The notes beneath the pieces are model-generated. The model saw only the letters and a list, made by a program, of their open reading frames with translations. It made no database searches and was not told the DNA's origin. The translations under genes and the position numbers were made by a program. From NCBI GenBank assembly GCA_964424805.1, contig CAYRKH010000002.1, forward strand, positions 1 to 64,000: DNA of 64,000 nucleotides, in the 5' to 3' direction. This stretch comes from IDS-8 sp964424805. Lineage in GTDB: Bacteria; Pseudomonadota; Gammaproteobacteria; Steroidobacterales; Woeseiaceae. The number at the start of each line of letters is the position of its first letter. Within the stretch, counting starts at the first letter, position 1. Of this stretch, positions 8,251 to 16,587 are shown in pieces.

Positions 8251-8904
8251 ATGAGAGCTCCAATTTGCAAGGCGATTGCCGCGACGTTGCTGGTGGTCAC
8301 GTTTGCAAGTTCCCACGCAGCCCAGTCTTCACCCGCAGCGCGGGTGCACATAGACCACACTTTGTTGGCATTTCCGGCAACACCGGACGGTTCGGGGCTC
8401 CTCGATACGGCGCTGGCGGAGGCCCGCGTCGCGCTGCTCCATGCGGGGATGGCGACGAAGGATACCGATAACCTGGCCGGCATGAAGCTTCACGCGGGTC
8501 ACGTTTTACATGCCATCGACCCGACGCTTATCGACGGGGGGCCGGGCCTTGGCTACGGCGGCAAAAGGGCAGCCGAAGAGGCTGCGACCCACATCGAGCT
8601 GGCTGCTGGTGCCGACGGTGCATCGGCGCACGTCAAGACGCACGCGCCGCATATCGCGACGTCGGCGCGCAATGCCGCCGACCGAATGGGGCGTATTGCG
8701 AGCCTCGCCGCCGAGGTACAGCGCACGCAATCGGCATCGGCGGCCGCTCCCCTGGTGCAAGAGATCGAGAGCCTCGCTACGCAGGCGATAGCCGGCCTGG
8801 ATGCCAACGGTGACGGGCAAATCAGCTGGCAGGTCGGCGAAGGCGGGCTGGATACGGCGCTCGCTCACGGCGGATTCCTGAAAAAGGCCGAGGGAATCGA
8901 ATAG
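8251..8904 (+). CDS. Secreted histidine-rich protein with an EF-hand-like loop
   Basis: The ATG at 8251 is chosen because a perfect AAGGAGG lies 8 bases upstream and a signal peptide follows at once, ending near SHA. The 217-residue product is probably periplasmic. It is mostly Ala-rich helix with His clusters (HAGHVLHAIDP, HVKTHAPHI). Near the C-terminus DANGDGQISW (residues 184-193) has the Asp-Asn-Asp-Gly-Ile spacing of an EF-hand calcium loop, but loop position 12 is Val instead of Glu. No known family is recognised. It leads the run of secreted hydrolase genes at 8942-15070, with a 37-base gap to the next gene. It may bind calcium or a transition metal. Confidence 0.75.
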   Translation: MRAPICKAIAATLLVVTFASSHAAQSSPAARVHIDHTLLAFPATPDGSGLLDTALAEARVALLHAGMATKDTDNLAGMKLHAGHVLHAIDPTLIDGGPGLGYGGKRAAEEAATHIELAAGADGASAHVKTHAPHIATSARNAADRMGRIASLAAEVQRTQSASAAAPLVQEIESLATQAIAGLDANGDGQISWQVGEGGLDTALAHGGFLKKAEGIE

Positions 8905-8941
8905 GGCTGTTGGAACAAACTGGAAACGTCTGGAGGTACAC

Positions 8942-10279
8942 ATGCACATTGGCAGGTTTACAGCGGTCTTTCTTTCAGCCGCATTTTTGTTTCTGGTGAG
9001 CTCCGCGTCCTTTGGAGCGTCGCTTCTGATTGAAAACGTGACCCTCATTGACGGCACCGGGAAGCAACCTCAACAAAATGCCTGGGTCCACATCGACAAC
9101 GACCGCATTTCGGCCATTGGTGCAAAAGGGATTCGTCCACCGGAGGCAACGCGAACAATTGATGGCACCGGGAAGTACCTGATCCCGGGATTGATGGATA
9201 TGCACATTCATTTGCGTGGCCGACCCCGGTCCGCGGAGCAGGAAGCCGATCGAAGCGCCGGTATTCAGGCGTTGCAGGGATACCTTTACTCGGGCATCAC
9301 ATCCGTTTATGACGCCGGGAACGATCCCGACTATCTGCTCGGTCTACGAACGGACGAGCGGTCCGGGAAACTGGTGAGCCCGCGAATCTTTTCGACGATC
9401 GGCACCGTAACCTACCCCGGGAGCCATGGCGGGGGGTATGGCGCAACGCTGGTGGATAGCTGGCCGCAGGCGAAGGAAGCGCTCGACAAGCACATAGCAC
9501 GAGCGCCGGATGTCCTGAAGCTCACCTACGAGGAGCGCGGCTGGGGTTCGCGCCCGATGATTCCCAAGCTTCCGCTGGACTTGATGCAGGAGATCATACA
9601 GTACTATAACGACCACGGTATCCGTACGACGGTTCATATATCCGGGGAGTCCTCGGCGCGCGAGGCGATTTTCGCCGGGGTGGATACTCTCGCACACCCT
9701 GTTATCGTTGGTCCCATCACCGAGTCATTCGCTCGGCTGATGGGAGCCAAGAAGATTCCGATGGTCACGACGTTGACCATTGGCGAGAACTACAGCCGGT
9801 TGGCGGAACATCCTGAATATCTCGATCAGCCGCTGTACAGGGCGGTCCTGAATCGGGACGAGATCGAACGACTGCAGACAGAAGTGCATCAGGCATATGC
9901 CGAGCGGAGCTGGACCTGGTGGATGAAGATAATGACGCCGATCGCACAGGAGAATCTGCGGCAGATTCATGAAGCAGGCGGCGTACTCGTCCTCGGTACC
10001 GATCAGACCACCGGGCCGGCTGCTCACCGTGAGCTGGAATTGCTGGTCGCGTCAGGCATCCCGGAACTCGATGTCATCCGCATAGCAACGTTGAACGGCG
10101 CCGCCTTCCTGGGCCGTGACAGCGATCTCGGCAGTGTCGAGCAGGGCAAACTTGCCGACCTCGTACTGCTCAACGCCGATCCCATCGCCGACATCAACAA
10201 CTGCAAAGACATCGATATGGTGATCAAGAACGGTCAGATCGTCGATCGTGACGCCCTCAACTTGCCTGTCAACCGGTGA
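8942..10279 (+). CDS. Exported amidohydrolase-superfamily enzyme
   Basis: A 445-residue metal-dependent hydrolase with a signal peptide (cleavage near SFGAS). The N-terminal beta-sandwich strand LLIENVTLIDGTG leads into GKYLIPGLMDMHIHLRG, whose HxH (His88, His90) binds metal. Later ligands are the His of TTVHISGES, the His of DTLAHPV and the Asp of LVLGTDQT. The C-terminal block GKLADLVLLNADPIADI is typical of imidazolonepropionase- or Xaa-Pro-dipeptidase-like amidohydrolases. Such exported members usually cleave cyclic amides, dipeptides or acyl-amino acids; the substrate here is unknown. It lies in a same-strand run with the M14-like peptidase gene 33 bases downstream. Confidence 0.9.
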   Translation: MHIGRFTAVFLSAAFLFLVSSASFGASLLIENVTLIDGTGKQPQQNAWVHIDNDRISAIGAKGIRPPEATRTIDGTGKYLIPGLMDMHIHLRGRPRSAEQEADRSAGIQALQGYLYSGITSVYDAGNDPDYLLGLRTDERSGKLVSPRIFSTIGTVTYPGSHGGGYGATLVDSWPQAKEALDKHIARAPDVLKLTYEERGWGSRPMIPKLPLDLMQEIIQYYNDHGIRTTVHISGESSAREAIFAGVDTLAHPVIVGPITESFARLMGAKKIPMVTTLTIGENYSRLAEHPEYLDQPLYRAVLNRDEIERLQTEVHQAYAERSWTWWMKIMTPIAQENLRQIHEAGGVLVLGTDQTTGPAAHRELELLVASGIPELDVIRIATLNGAAFLGRDSDLGSVEQGKLADLVLLNADPIADINNCKDIDMVIKNGQIVDRDALNLPVNR

Positions 10280-10312
10280 GTTGGTTTAGCCATGGTTGAG
10301 AGGAGGTAAATC

Positions 10313-12880
10313 GTGAGGCAGGTTCTTTGGGTGGCAGGTGTACTTATTGCCAGCGGAATCACGGTTTCACCGGCCGTATCGGCACAGGAAAGCTGGGTCC
10401 CCGGGAGCAGGTACGATCCCGCCATTCCGTCAATCGAAGATGTACTTGGATTCGAGCCACCCAACGAGTTCACGAGTTTCTACGAAACGGAAAAACTCCT
10501 GCATCGATGGGCCGAAGTTTCGGACCGTGCCAGATTAATCAGCTACGGCGAGGACTACGAGGGAAAAACCCTCTACATGCTGGTGGTGAGCAGCCCGGAG
10601 AACCTCGCCGCTCTCGATCGTCATGTGGAAAGCCTCGACAAGCTCGCCGATCCCAGGAAACTGCGCCAGGGGGAGCTGGACGAAATCGTTTCGAATACTC
10701 CTGCAGCCGTCATGATCTCGACGATCGATACCAGCGAGGCTTCATCGGTAGAAGCAATGCAGATCGTGGCGTACCAGCTCCTGGCCGGTACGGACGAGCG
10801 GACTCGGCAGATTCTCGATAATGTGCTTACCTACATCATTCCGGTCGAGAATCCGTCGGCCCGAGAGCGTTACGTTTCGTGGTATCGGACGGTACAAAGC
10901 CAACTTCCCAAGGCCGATCCGAATGCCGCCGAGCACGACGAGCCCTGGGGTGTCGGGAATGATGCGAATCATTACCAGCTTGACCCCAATCGAGACATGG
11001 TACCGCTTCGCATGCGCGAGGGTCGGGCCAAGGTGGAGCTCATTCGAAAATGGCGGCCCGAGGTTGCTCTCGATATTCACGAGATGGGAGTGAATTCGAC
11101 CTTCTTCTTTCCTCCGTATCCTGAGCCTTACAACCAGAACCTTCCCAACGACACATTGCAGAAGTGGTGGGAAATCTTCGCCAAGGACATGCGGGAACAG
11201 TTCGACCGTAACGGCTGGAGGTACTTTTCCGGCGATTCGTTCGGTTCGCCGTTCCTCGGGATGCACACACTGTACACCCAGTATCACGGGATGATCGGAA
11301 TTCTGTTCGAGCAGGCGGGCGGGGGCGGAGGCTTGGTAATTGAACGCCAGAACGGCAGCCTCCTGACACTGCGCGACCGTGTCCAGCACCACGTCACGGG
11401 AATGATGTCCTATCTTGACACCACCGTTGCAAACCGGGAACAGCTGCATCGTGACTTCCACGAGTTCTTCAGGTCCTCGATGGGCGGCGTACCCGGGTTC
11501 CCGCAGAAAGAGTACGTCTTCCTTGCCGGAGAAGACCCGAACAAGATTTCGCAATTTGTAGACAGCTTGCTGGCGCATGGGATCGAAGTTCGGAGAACAA
11601 CCGAGCAATTCTCGGTGCGCCGCGCCGGCAGTTATTTCTCTTCTGAATACGAGCGCCAGACTTTTCCTGCGGGATCCTATCTCGTGTCGTTGCAGCAACC
11701 GCTGAGCCGGTTGGCGAATGCGATCCTGGAGAAGGAGCCGTTTCACTCCATCCCGGTCTTCTACGACATTTCCGTCTGGGCCTTGCCATACCAGTTCGGC
11801 GTGGAAGGGTTCTGGCTGGATGAGGCGGCGAACGTTGCCAGCGTACCGGTAGCTGAAGCGCCTATGCCTTCCGGCCGCCTGATCGGCGGACCGGCGCGCT
11901 TTGCGTATGTCTGGGGCTACAACGGAGCTATCGATGCGTCCGCGGCTTACAAGCTCGGTGCCGACGCGTTTAATCTCTACTTGCATCCGGGGCCGTTCTC
12001 CATCGGCGGTACGGACTTCCGGTCAGCTTTTGTAGCTACCGTCGAGGAAAACCCCGATTCGCTTCACGAGCGTATTCGCGCGATCGTGGATGAGGTTCCG
12101 ATCGAAGTCCATGCTCTCGACACCGGGTACTCCACTCGAGGATCGGATCTGGGTTCCGGCGTATTGCGGCCTGTCGCCAAACCGTCCGTCGCAGTCGTGA
12201 CGCGTGACGGTACGGACATTACCTCGTGGGGCAGCTTTTATTACTTGTTCGACCAGCAGTACAGGCTGCCCTTTACGCCAATTACGATAGAGCGGCTGTC
12301 CGAAGCGGACCTGCGACGTTACAACACAATAATCATACCGGATGGCGGCGAGAGTCTTCGTCGCGGAAGAGTCTCCGGTCGCCCTTACTCCTGGTATTTT
12401 CGTGAACAAGGCGCAGAGCATCTGCGGAGCTGGGTCGAGCAGGGCGGTACTCTGATCACGGTAAAAGGCGGCACGCAGTTCGCGTCTTCCGCAGGTGCCG
12501 CGCTGACGTCCGTCGAGTCGATCGGGAACACACGCCTGACTCCGGGAGCCATCGTACGCGTGCATAAGAACGGCTCGTCGCCGCTTACCTTGGGCTACCC
12601 GGACTCCTTCCACGTCCTGTCGCGAAACACCCGACTCTTTCGCGCCGGAGAGCACAGCCGGCCTGTCCTGACCTATGCAGATGAACAGGAAATCAAGATT
12701 GCCGGGTTCTTGCCCGAAGACGACCAGGAAAGCCTTGCCGATACAGATTTCCTCATTACGGAGACGGTAGGCCGCGGCCGGGTAATCATGTTTGCCGAGG
12801 ATCCCAATCTGCGAAACCAGTGGATCCATACTCACCAGTTGTTGCTGAACAGCATTCTGTTTGGACCGTTGGTTCGCTGA
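10313..12880 (+). CDS. M14-family-like zinc carboxypeptidase with altered metal site
   Basis: An 855-residue exported protein that starts at GTG 10313 with AGGAGGT upstream. After the signal peptide (ending near VSAQ) comes an M14 peptidase-like domain. The usual first zinc motif HxxE reads Asp139-Thr-Ser-Glu142, so the His is replaced by Asp. The third ligand is intact in LDIHEMG (His256), and an Arg is present in DPNRDM. About 300 residues of linker or barrel-like sequence follow. A C-terminal domain with LRSWVEQGGTLITVKGG resembles a class I glutamine-amidotransferase-like fold often seen in these long M14 proteins. Peptidase activity is therefore uncertain. It lies between the amidohydrolase and propeller genes. 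Confidence 0.85.
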   Translation: MRQVLWVAGVLIASGITVSPAVSAQESWVPGSRYDPAIPSIEDVLGFEPPNEFTSFYETEKLLHRWAEVSDRARLISYGEDYEGKTLYMLVVSSPENLAALDRHVESLDKLADPRKLRQGELDEIVSNTPAAVMISTIDTSEASSVEAMQIVAYQLLAGTDERTRQILDNVLTYIIPVENPSARERYVSWYRTVQSQLPKADPNAAEHDEPWGVGNDANHYQLDPNRDMVPLRMREGRAKVELIRKWRPEVALDIHEMGVNSTFFFPPYPEPYNQNLPNDTLQKWWEIFAKDMREQFDRNGWRYFSGDSFGSPFLGMHTLYTQYHGMIGILFEQAGGGGGLVIERQNGSLLTLRDRVQHHVTGMMSYLDTTVANREQLHRDFHEFFRSSMGGVPGFPQKEYVFLAGEDPNKISQFVDSLLAHGIEVRRTTEQFSVRRAGSYFSSEYERQTFPAGSYLVSLQQPLSRLANAILEKEPFHSIPVFYDISVWALPYQFGVEGFWLDEAANVASVPVAEAPMPSGRLIGGPARFAYVWGYNGAIDASAAYKLGADAFNLYLHPGPFSIGGTDFRSAFVATVEENPDSLHERIRAIVDEVPIEVHALDTGYSTRGSDLGSGVLRPVAKPSVAVVTRDGTDITSWGSFYYLFDQQYRLPFTPITIERLSEADLRRYNTIIIPDGGESLRRGRVSGRPYSWYFREQGAEHLRSWVEQGGTLITVKGGTQFASSAGAALTSVESIGNTRLTPGAIVRVHKNGSSPLTLGYPDSFHVLSRNTRLFRAGEHSRPVLTYADEQEIKIAGFLPEDDQESLADTDFLITETVGRGRVIMFAEDPNLRNQWIHTHQLLLNSILFGPLVR

Positions 12881-12932
12881 TGGTCATCTATTCGACTTGC
12901 GCCGGCTGGTGCACACAGGAGTAGCACTACCT

Positions 12933-14102
12933 ATGAAAAAGAGCAGGTTCATTGCGATCGTTTGCATTTCTGTCGCTACCCTGGGTTGCTCACAACCATG
13001 GGAGAATGCAGCCGCCGAAGAAGTTGTGGCACCGAAGTTCGAAGTTGATCCGTTCTGGCCGAAGCCGCTGCCGAATCACTGGATCCTGGGAACCACCGTA
13101 GGGGTTACGGTCGATTCGCGGGACCACGTATTCATTATCCATCGCCGAACCACCTTTGATGAACGTACCGAGATTGGCGCCGCAACCACGCCTAAGACGG
13201 GTGAATGTTGCATCCCGGCACCGGATGTCCTGGAATTCGACCCCGAAGGCAACCTGGTCAATTCCTGGGGTGGGCCTGGCGAGGGCTATACCTGGCCGGC
13301 GTCTAACCATGGCATTACGATCGATGGGAATGACAACGTCTGGATAGGAGGAAATGGCGCTACCGATTCGCACATTCTGAAGTTCACCAGGGACGGAGAA
13401 TTCCTGCAGCAGATCGGCAAGCCCGGAATGCCTGTAGACAGTCACAGCATGGAACATTTCGCAGGCGTGGCGGAGATCAACTTCGACTCGGGATCCAACG
13501 AGGCGTTTGTTGCAGATGGATATCGCAACAGGCGGATAGTGGTCATTGATCCGGAGTCCGGAGCGTTCAAGCGATACTGGGGCGCATACGGCAATGAACC
13601 GGACGATGCGGATATCGGGCCTTATGATCCGAACGCGAAGCCGGCGTCGCAGTTCCGTAACCCCGTTCACTGTGTGCAGCCGTCCAGGGACGGGCTCCTC
13701 TACGTGTGCGATCGCGTCAACAATCGAATCCAGGTATTCCGGCCCGACGGCACCTTTGTAAAGGAAAAGCGAATTGCCCCTGAAAGCCTTGCGGATGGCT
13801 CGGTCTGGGATATCGCATTCTCTCATGACGACGAGCAACGGTTTCTCTACACCGTCGATGGGAAGAATATGAGAGTTCACATTCTCGAGCGGGAAACCCT
13901 GGAGGTTCTTACCACTTTCGGGGACGGAGGCAGATATCCCGGGCAGTTCTACGGCGTGCACAATATCGCGACCGACTCCAAGGGCAACATCTACACGACC
14001 GAGACTTTCGAAGGAAAGCGATTGCAGAAGTTCGTTTACAAGGGACTTTTCCCGGTAACAGAAATCCACCAGGGGACTCCGTGGCCGGCCGACAAAAAGT
14101 AG
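12933..14102 (+). CDS. NHL-type beta-propeller lipoprotein (PAL-like)
   Basis: A 389-residue protein. The ATG at 12933 is preferred over an upstream in-frame ATG because AGGAG lies before it and a lipoprotein-like signal follows (Thr-Leu-Gly-Cys, Cys at residue 19). The mature part starts with FEVDPFWPKPLPNHWILG. It then carries repeated propeller blades such as GVTVDSRDHVFIIHR, GITIDGNDNVWIGG and NIATDSKGNIYTTETF. This pattern matches NHL proteins often labelled peptidyl-alpha-hydroxyglycine alpha-amidating-lyase-like. Catalytic activity cannot be judged. It probably acts in the periplasm with the neighbouring peptidase-like proteins. Confidence 0.85.
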   Translation: MKKSRFIAIVCISVATLGCSQPWENAAAEEVVAPKFEVDPFWPKPLPNHWILGTTVGVTVDSRDHVFIIHRRTTFDERTEIGAATTPKTGECCIPAPDVLEFDPEGNLVNSWGGPGEGYTWPASNHGITIDGNDNVWIGGNGATDSHILKFTRDGEFLQQIGKPGMPVDSHSMEHFAGVAEINFDSGSNEAFVADGYRNRRIVVIDPESGAFKRYWGAYGNEPDDADIGPYDPNAKPASQFRNPVHCVQPSRDGLLYVCDRVNNRIQVFRPDGTFVKEKRIAPESLADGSVWDIAFSHDDEQRFLYTVDGKNMRVHILERETLEVLTTFGDGGRYPGQFYGVHNIATDSKGNIYTTETFEGKRLQKFVYKGLFPVTEIHQGTPWPADKK

Positions 14103-14164
14103 GTCGGTACTACAACGATAACGGCTGAGCGCGTGTCACCGCTAACGCCAGGAATGGAGATAAC

Positions 14165-15070
14165 ATGAAAAGTATTGCCCGCGGGCCGCTCTTCCAGGGT
14201 TTGCTATGTGTGCTATGGGGCTTGCTCGCTGCGGCCTCCGTCTCTCACGCTCAACAGCGTGTCGACGATGCCGAGCGCGAGCGGCGAACCCAGGCCATGC
14301 TGTCGGTGGAGAATCCGATCGCGGAAGCAGACACCGCCTGGATTGAAGACCTGACCTATCTCGAAGTTCGCGACCGGATCCGCCGCGGCTACACGACTGC
14401 AATCGTGCCGACCGGCGGCATAGAGCAGAATGGCCCGTATTTGGTGACGGGCAAGCACAACGTAATGCTGGAATCGCTCTGTCCCGAAATCGCTCGTCAG
14501 CTTGGGAACGCGCTGTGCGCGCCAATCGTACCGTTCGTTCCGGAAGGCAACATCGAGCCGCCGTCGGGGCACATGCGTTACCCCGGAACGATCAGTGTAC
14601 GGGACAGCACCTTTCACGCTTTGCTTGATGATATTGCCAGCAGCCTGAAGCAACACGGGTTCCGCCACATCATCCTGATCGGCGACAGCGGCGGCAACCA
14701 GCGAGGCCTTGCAGCGGTTGCCGAGGAACTCTCCGAACGATGGAAGGATTCCGGTACTTACGCTCACTTTGTTCGAACGTTCTATGATCCGGCCTGGATG
14801 GACACGCTGCAGTACGCGCGCGAGGAACTGGGTGTCGTTGAGCCCCGCAACGACGGTCACCACGACGATATCTACGTCACTGCCGTCATGATGGTGACGG
14901 ATCCGGCTTCTGTGCGTTACCAGGAACGCGTCGAGGCCGGTCTTACTACCATCAATGGCGTGGACATCGCGCCTGCGGAGAAGACGATCGCGTTCGGGAG
15001 GAAGCTCGTGGCCAAGCGGACGGAATTGACCGTCGACGCGATTCGAAGTGCAATCGCGGCAAGCGAGTAA
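14165..15070 (+). CDS. Exported creatininase-family protein with variant metal ligands
   Basis: A 301-residue protein with a signal peptide (ending near SHAQ) and the creatininase fold. Creatininases open cyclic amides using two metals bound by an EQHGPHL...D motif. Here the motif reads EQNGPYLVTGKHN. Glu87 is kept, His is replaced by Asn89, and the Asp position is His98. The usual NGHGGN block reads GDSGGN. The ligand set is therefore different, though the overall block structure (TGGIEQNG, GTISVRDSTF, HHDDIYVTA) is well preserved, so a related hydrolase with altered chemistry is likely. It is the last gene of the secreted hydrolase run and ends 3 bases before the convergent gene. Confidence 0.85.
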   Translation: MKSIARGPLFQGLLCVLWGLLAAASVSHAQQRVDDAERERRTQAMLSVENPIAEADTAWIEDLTYLEVRDRIRRGYTTAIVPTGGIEQNGPYLVTGKHNVMLESLCPEIARQLGNALCAPIVPFVPEGNIEPPSGHMRYPGTISVRDSTFHALLDDIASSLKQHGFRHIILIGDSGGNQRGLAAVAEELSERWKDSGTYAHFVRTFYDPAWMDTLQYAREELGVVEPRNDGHHDDIYVTAVMMVTDPASVRYQERVEAGLTTINGVDIAPAEKTIAFGRKLVAKRTELTVDAIRSAIAASE

Positions 15071-15073
15071 CGG

Positions 15074-16276
15074 CTAGCCGTGTTCCCGCACACCGGTAAC
15101 GTCGAGGTCATGAAACTCCGCATTGGCCTCCATCATGGCGGTGACCAGTTCGCGCTCGGGGGCGGACAGGTACGGGTTCCATACATCGAAGATCAGTATG
15201 ATTCGTCGGCTGTCCGAATCGTTCCATGCCTGGTGCCGGATCGTATCATCGAAAACCCAGGCTTCACCGAGGCGCCACTCACGGGTGAAATTGCCGACCT
15301 GGAAGTAGCAGTTACCCGGCAGTAACAGCGGCAAATGCACGGTCGCCCGGGTGTTTGTTGATCCCGTGTGCGGCGGGATGCCGGTTCGGGGGCCGAGGGC
15401 GGAGAACATTGCTGTTGGCGCATAGCACCTCTGGCGCGCCATCGGCAGGGAGTCCAGCAATTCCGCGGTACGGGGGCAACGTGCACAGGCATCGTCCTGG
15501 CGAACGCCGTCGCGCCAAAGGAAATACGAACTCCAGCGTCGGGAGTTGTTGAGTTCGTCCGCCTGGCCCAGGGGTGATCCCGGAGGGTAGGCGAGGTAGG
15601 GTGCAAAATCCTCGTCGCCGTCCTGTTCGAGAAGCTGCTCGAGTTCTCCCTGTATGGTCGGGGTGGCTTCCTCGAGCTTCGATAGCCAGGGAAAAAGCTC
15701 GCGGTCAAAGAATGGAACGGCCGGCAACTGCGGATAGTGCAGCATGAGCGGCTGCTGTACGTGCGCTTCGGCGTGACCGGAAAGAATGTCAACGCTTTCA
15801 TCGAAGCGCTGCAAGGGCCAGGCATTGTGCTGCGTCCGCAAGGACTTTGTCCGTTCCCGCAGGTGGGCCCTCAGCTCCTTTTTGTACTGAGCCACTACGT
15901 CACGCGCGCGGCGCAGTGGTGCTTGTAAATCCGGCGGCACATTGTCGTCTGCCGGGGCAATGGCGAGCGCCCGGGTATAGGCCGCGGCTGCCTTGCGCTC
16001 CAGTCCCTGCTGATCGAGTAGCCATGCGTGCGAGAGGCGGGCCAGGAAACTGTATGGATCGAGCTCCAGCGCGCGCTCGATGGATCGCTGTGCAGCCGGC
16101 AAGTCACCGACCGCCCGGTAGGCGAGCGACTTGTAGAGGTGAACCGTTACGTCCCCTGGCGCAAGCGTTTCGGCGCGCCCCAGGAGCTCGAGTGCCTCGG
16201 TTGCGTTGCCCTGCCTTACAGCCTGCTCAGCCTGTTGGACGAGTTGCAGGCCGGCTGAATGCTCCTGGTTACGCAT
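15074..16276 (-). CDS. TPR protein with aspartyl/asparaginyl beta-hydroxylase domain
   Basis: The ATG at 16276 is chosen because an AGGAA lies upstream and the product then begins without a spurious extension; an in-frame start exists at 16333. The 400-residue protein has TPR-like helices at about residues 5-110, then a charged helix, then an aspartyl/asparaginyl beta-hydroxylase domain (PF05118 type). The Fe(II)/2-oxoglutarate site is visible as PHTGSTNTRATVHLPL, with the first His and the conserved Arg, and in FDDTIRHQAWNDSDSRRIILIFD with the second His. No signal peptide is seen, so it is cytoplasmic. It may hydroxylate an Asp or Asn in a protein or small molecule; the target is unknown. 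Confidence 0.88.
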   Translation of the reverse strand: MRNQEHSAGLQLVQQAEQAVRQGNATEALELLGRAETLAPGDVTVHLYKSLAYRAVGDLPAAQRSIERALELDPYSFLARLSHAWLLDQQGLERKAAAAYTRALAIAPADDNVPPDLQAPLRRARDVVAQYKKELRAHLRERTKSLRTQHNAWPLQRFDESVDILSGHAEAHVQQPLMLHYPQLPAVPFFDRELFPWLSKLEEATPTIQGELEQLLEQDGDEDFAPYLAYPPGSPLGQADELNNSRRWSSYFLWRDGVRQDDACARCPRTAELLDSLPMARQRCYAPTAMFSALGPRTGIPPHTGSTNTRATVHLPLLLPGNCYFQVGNFTREWRLGEAWVFDDTIRHQAWNDSDSRRIILIFDVWNPYLSAPERELVTAMMEANAEFHDLDVTGVREHG

Positions 16277-16480
16277 GATGTAGTTCCTGCAAACGGCAGC
16301 AAGACAGGGTACCGGACGCGGGCAATAGCGCAAGTTTGCCCCTGCCGGCTGCTACCGGCCGCCTGGGGCAGGCCGGTGCTCGCTTCCAGCGCCGCGAGGG
16401 TAGCAGCCGGAGCGGTCTCGAGCGGACTTGGGCCATACTGCTCCCCGAGCCCATTATGTACAGCTAAGCAACTGATCCTG

Positions 16481-16496
16481 TAGAGCAAACGCCCTA
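16481..16496. promoter_or_regulatory. Palindromic operator candidate, copy 3
   Basis: TAGAGC-AAAC-GCCCTA is the same 16-bp palindrome with one arm mismatch, followed by AAATTCTTT (compare AAATTGTTT after copy 2). It is 43 bases before the TATAGT -10 box, against 44 for copy 2, so the promoter geometry is conserved. Confidence 0.65.
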
Positions 16497-16514
16497 AAAT
16501 TCTTTGCCAGTTTG

Positions 16515-16544
16515 CTGAAATACGAGCGCCATTCAACTTATAGT
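16515..16544 (+). promoter_or_regulatory. Promoter of the DUF1592 gene cluster
   Basis: A CTGAAA -35 box (16515-16520), an 18-base spacer and a TATAGT -10 box (16539-16544). The sequence CTTATAGTC around the -10 box is identical to that at 4876-4884. The predicted leader to the ATG at 16588 is about 37 bases. Confidence 0.55.
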
Positions 16545-16587
16545 CTATGGCTGTATACCTGCGATGAAAAAAAACCGGAGTTAATGG

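Larger units (their letters stand above)
16277..16587. other. Divergent intergenic region, dioxygenase / DUF1592 gene
   Basis: A 311-base gap between divergent genes. Its right half holds the third palindrome (16481-16496) and a promoter (16515-16544). The left half shows no feature I can support apart from the ribosome site of the minus-strand gene. Confidence 0.5.
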
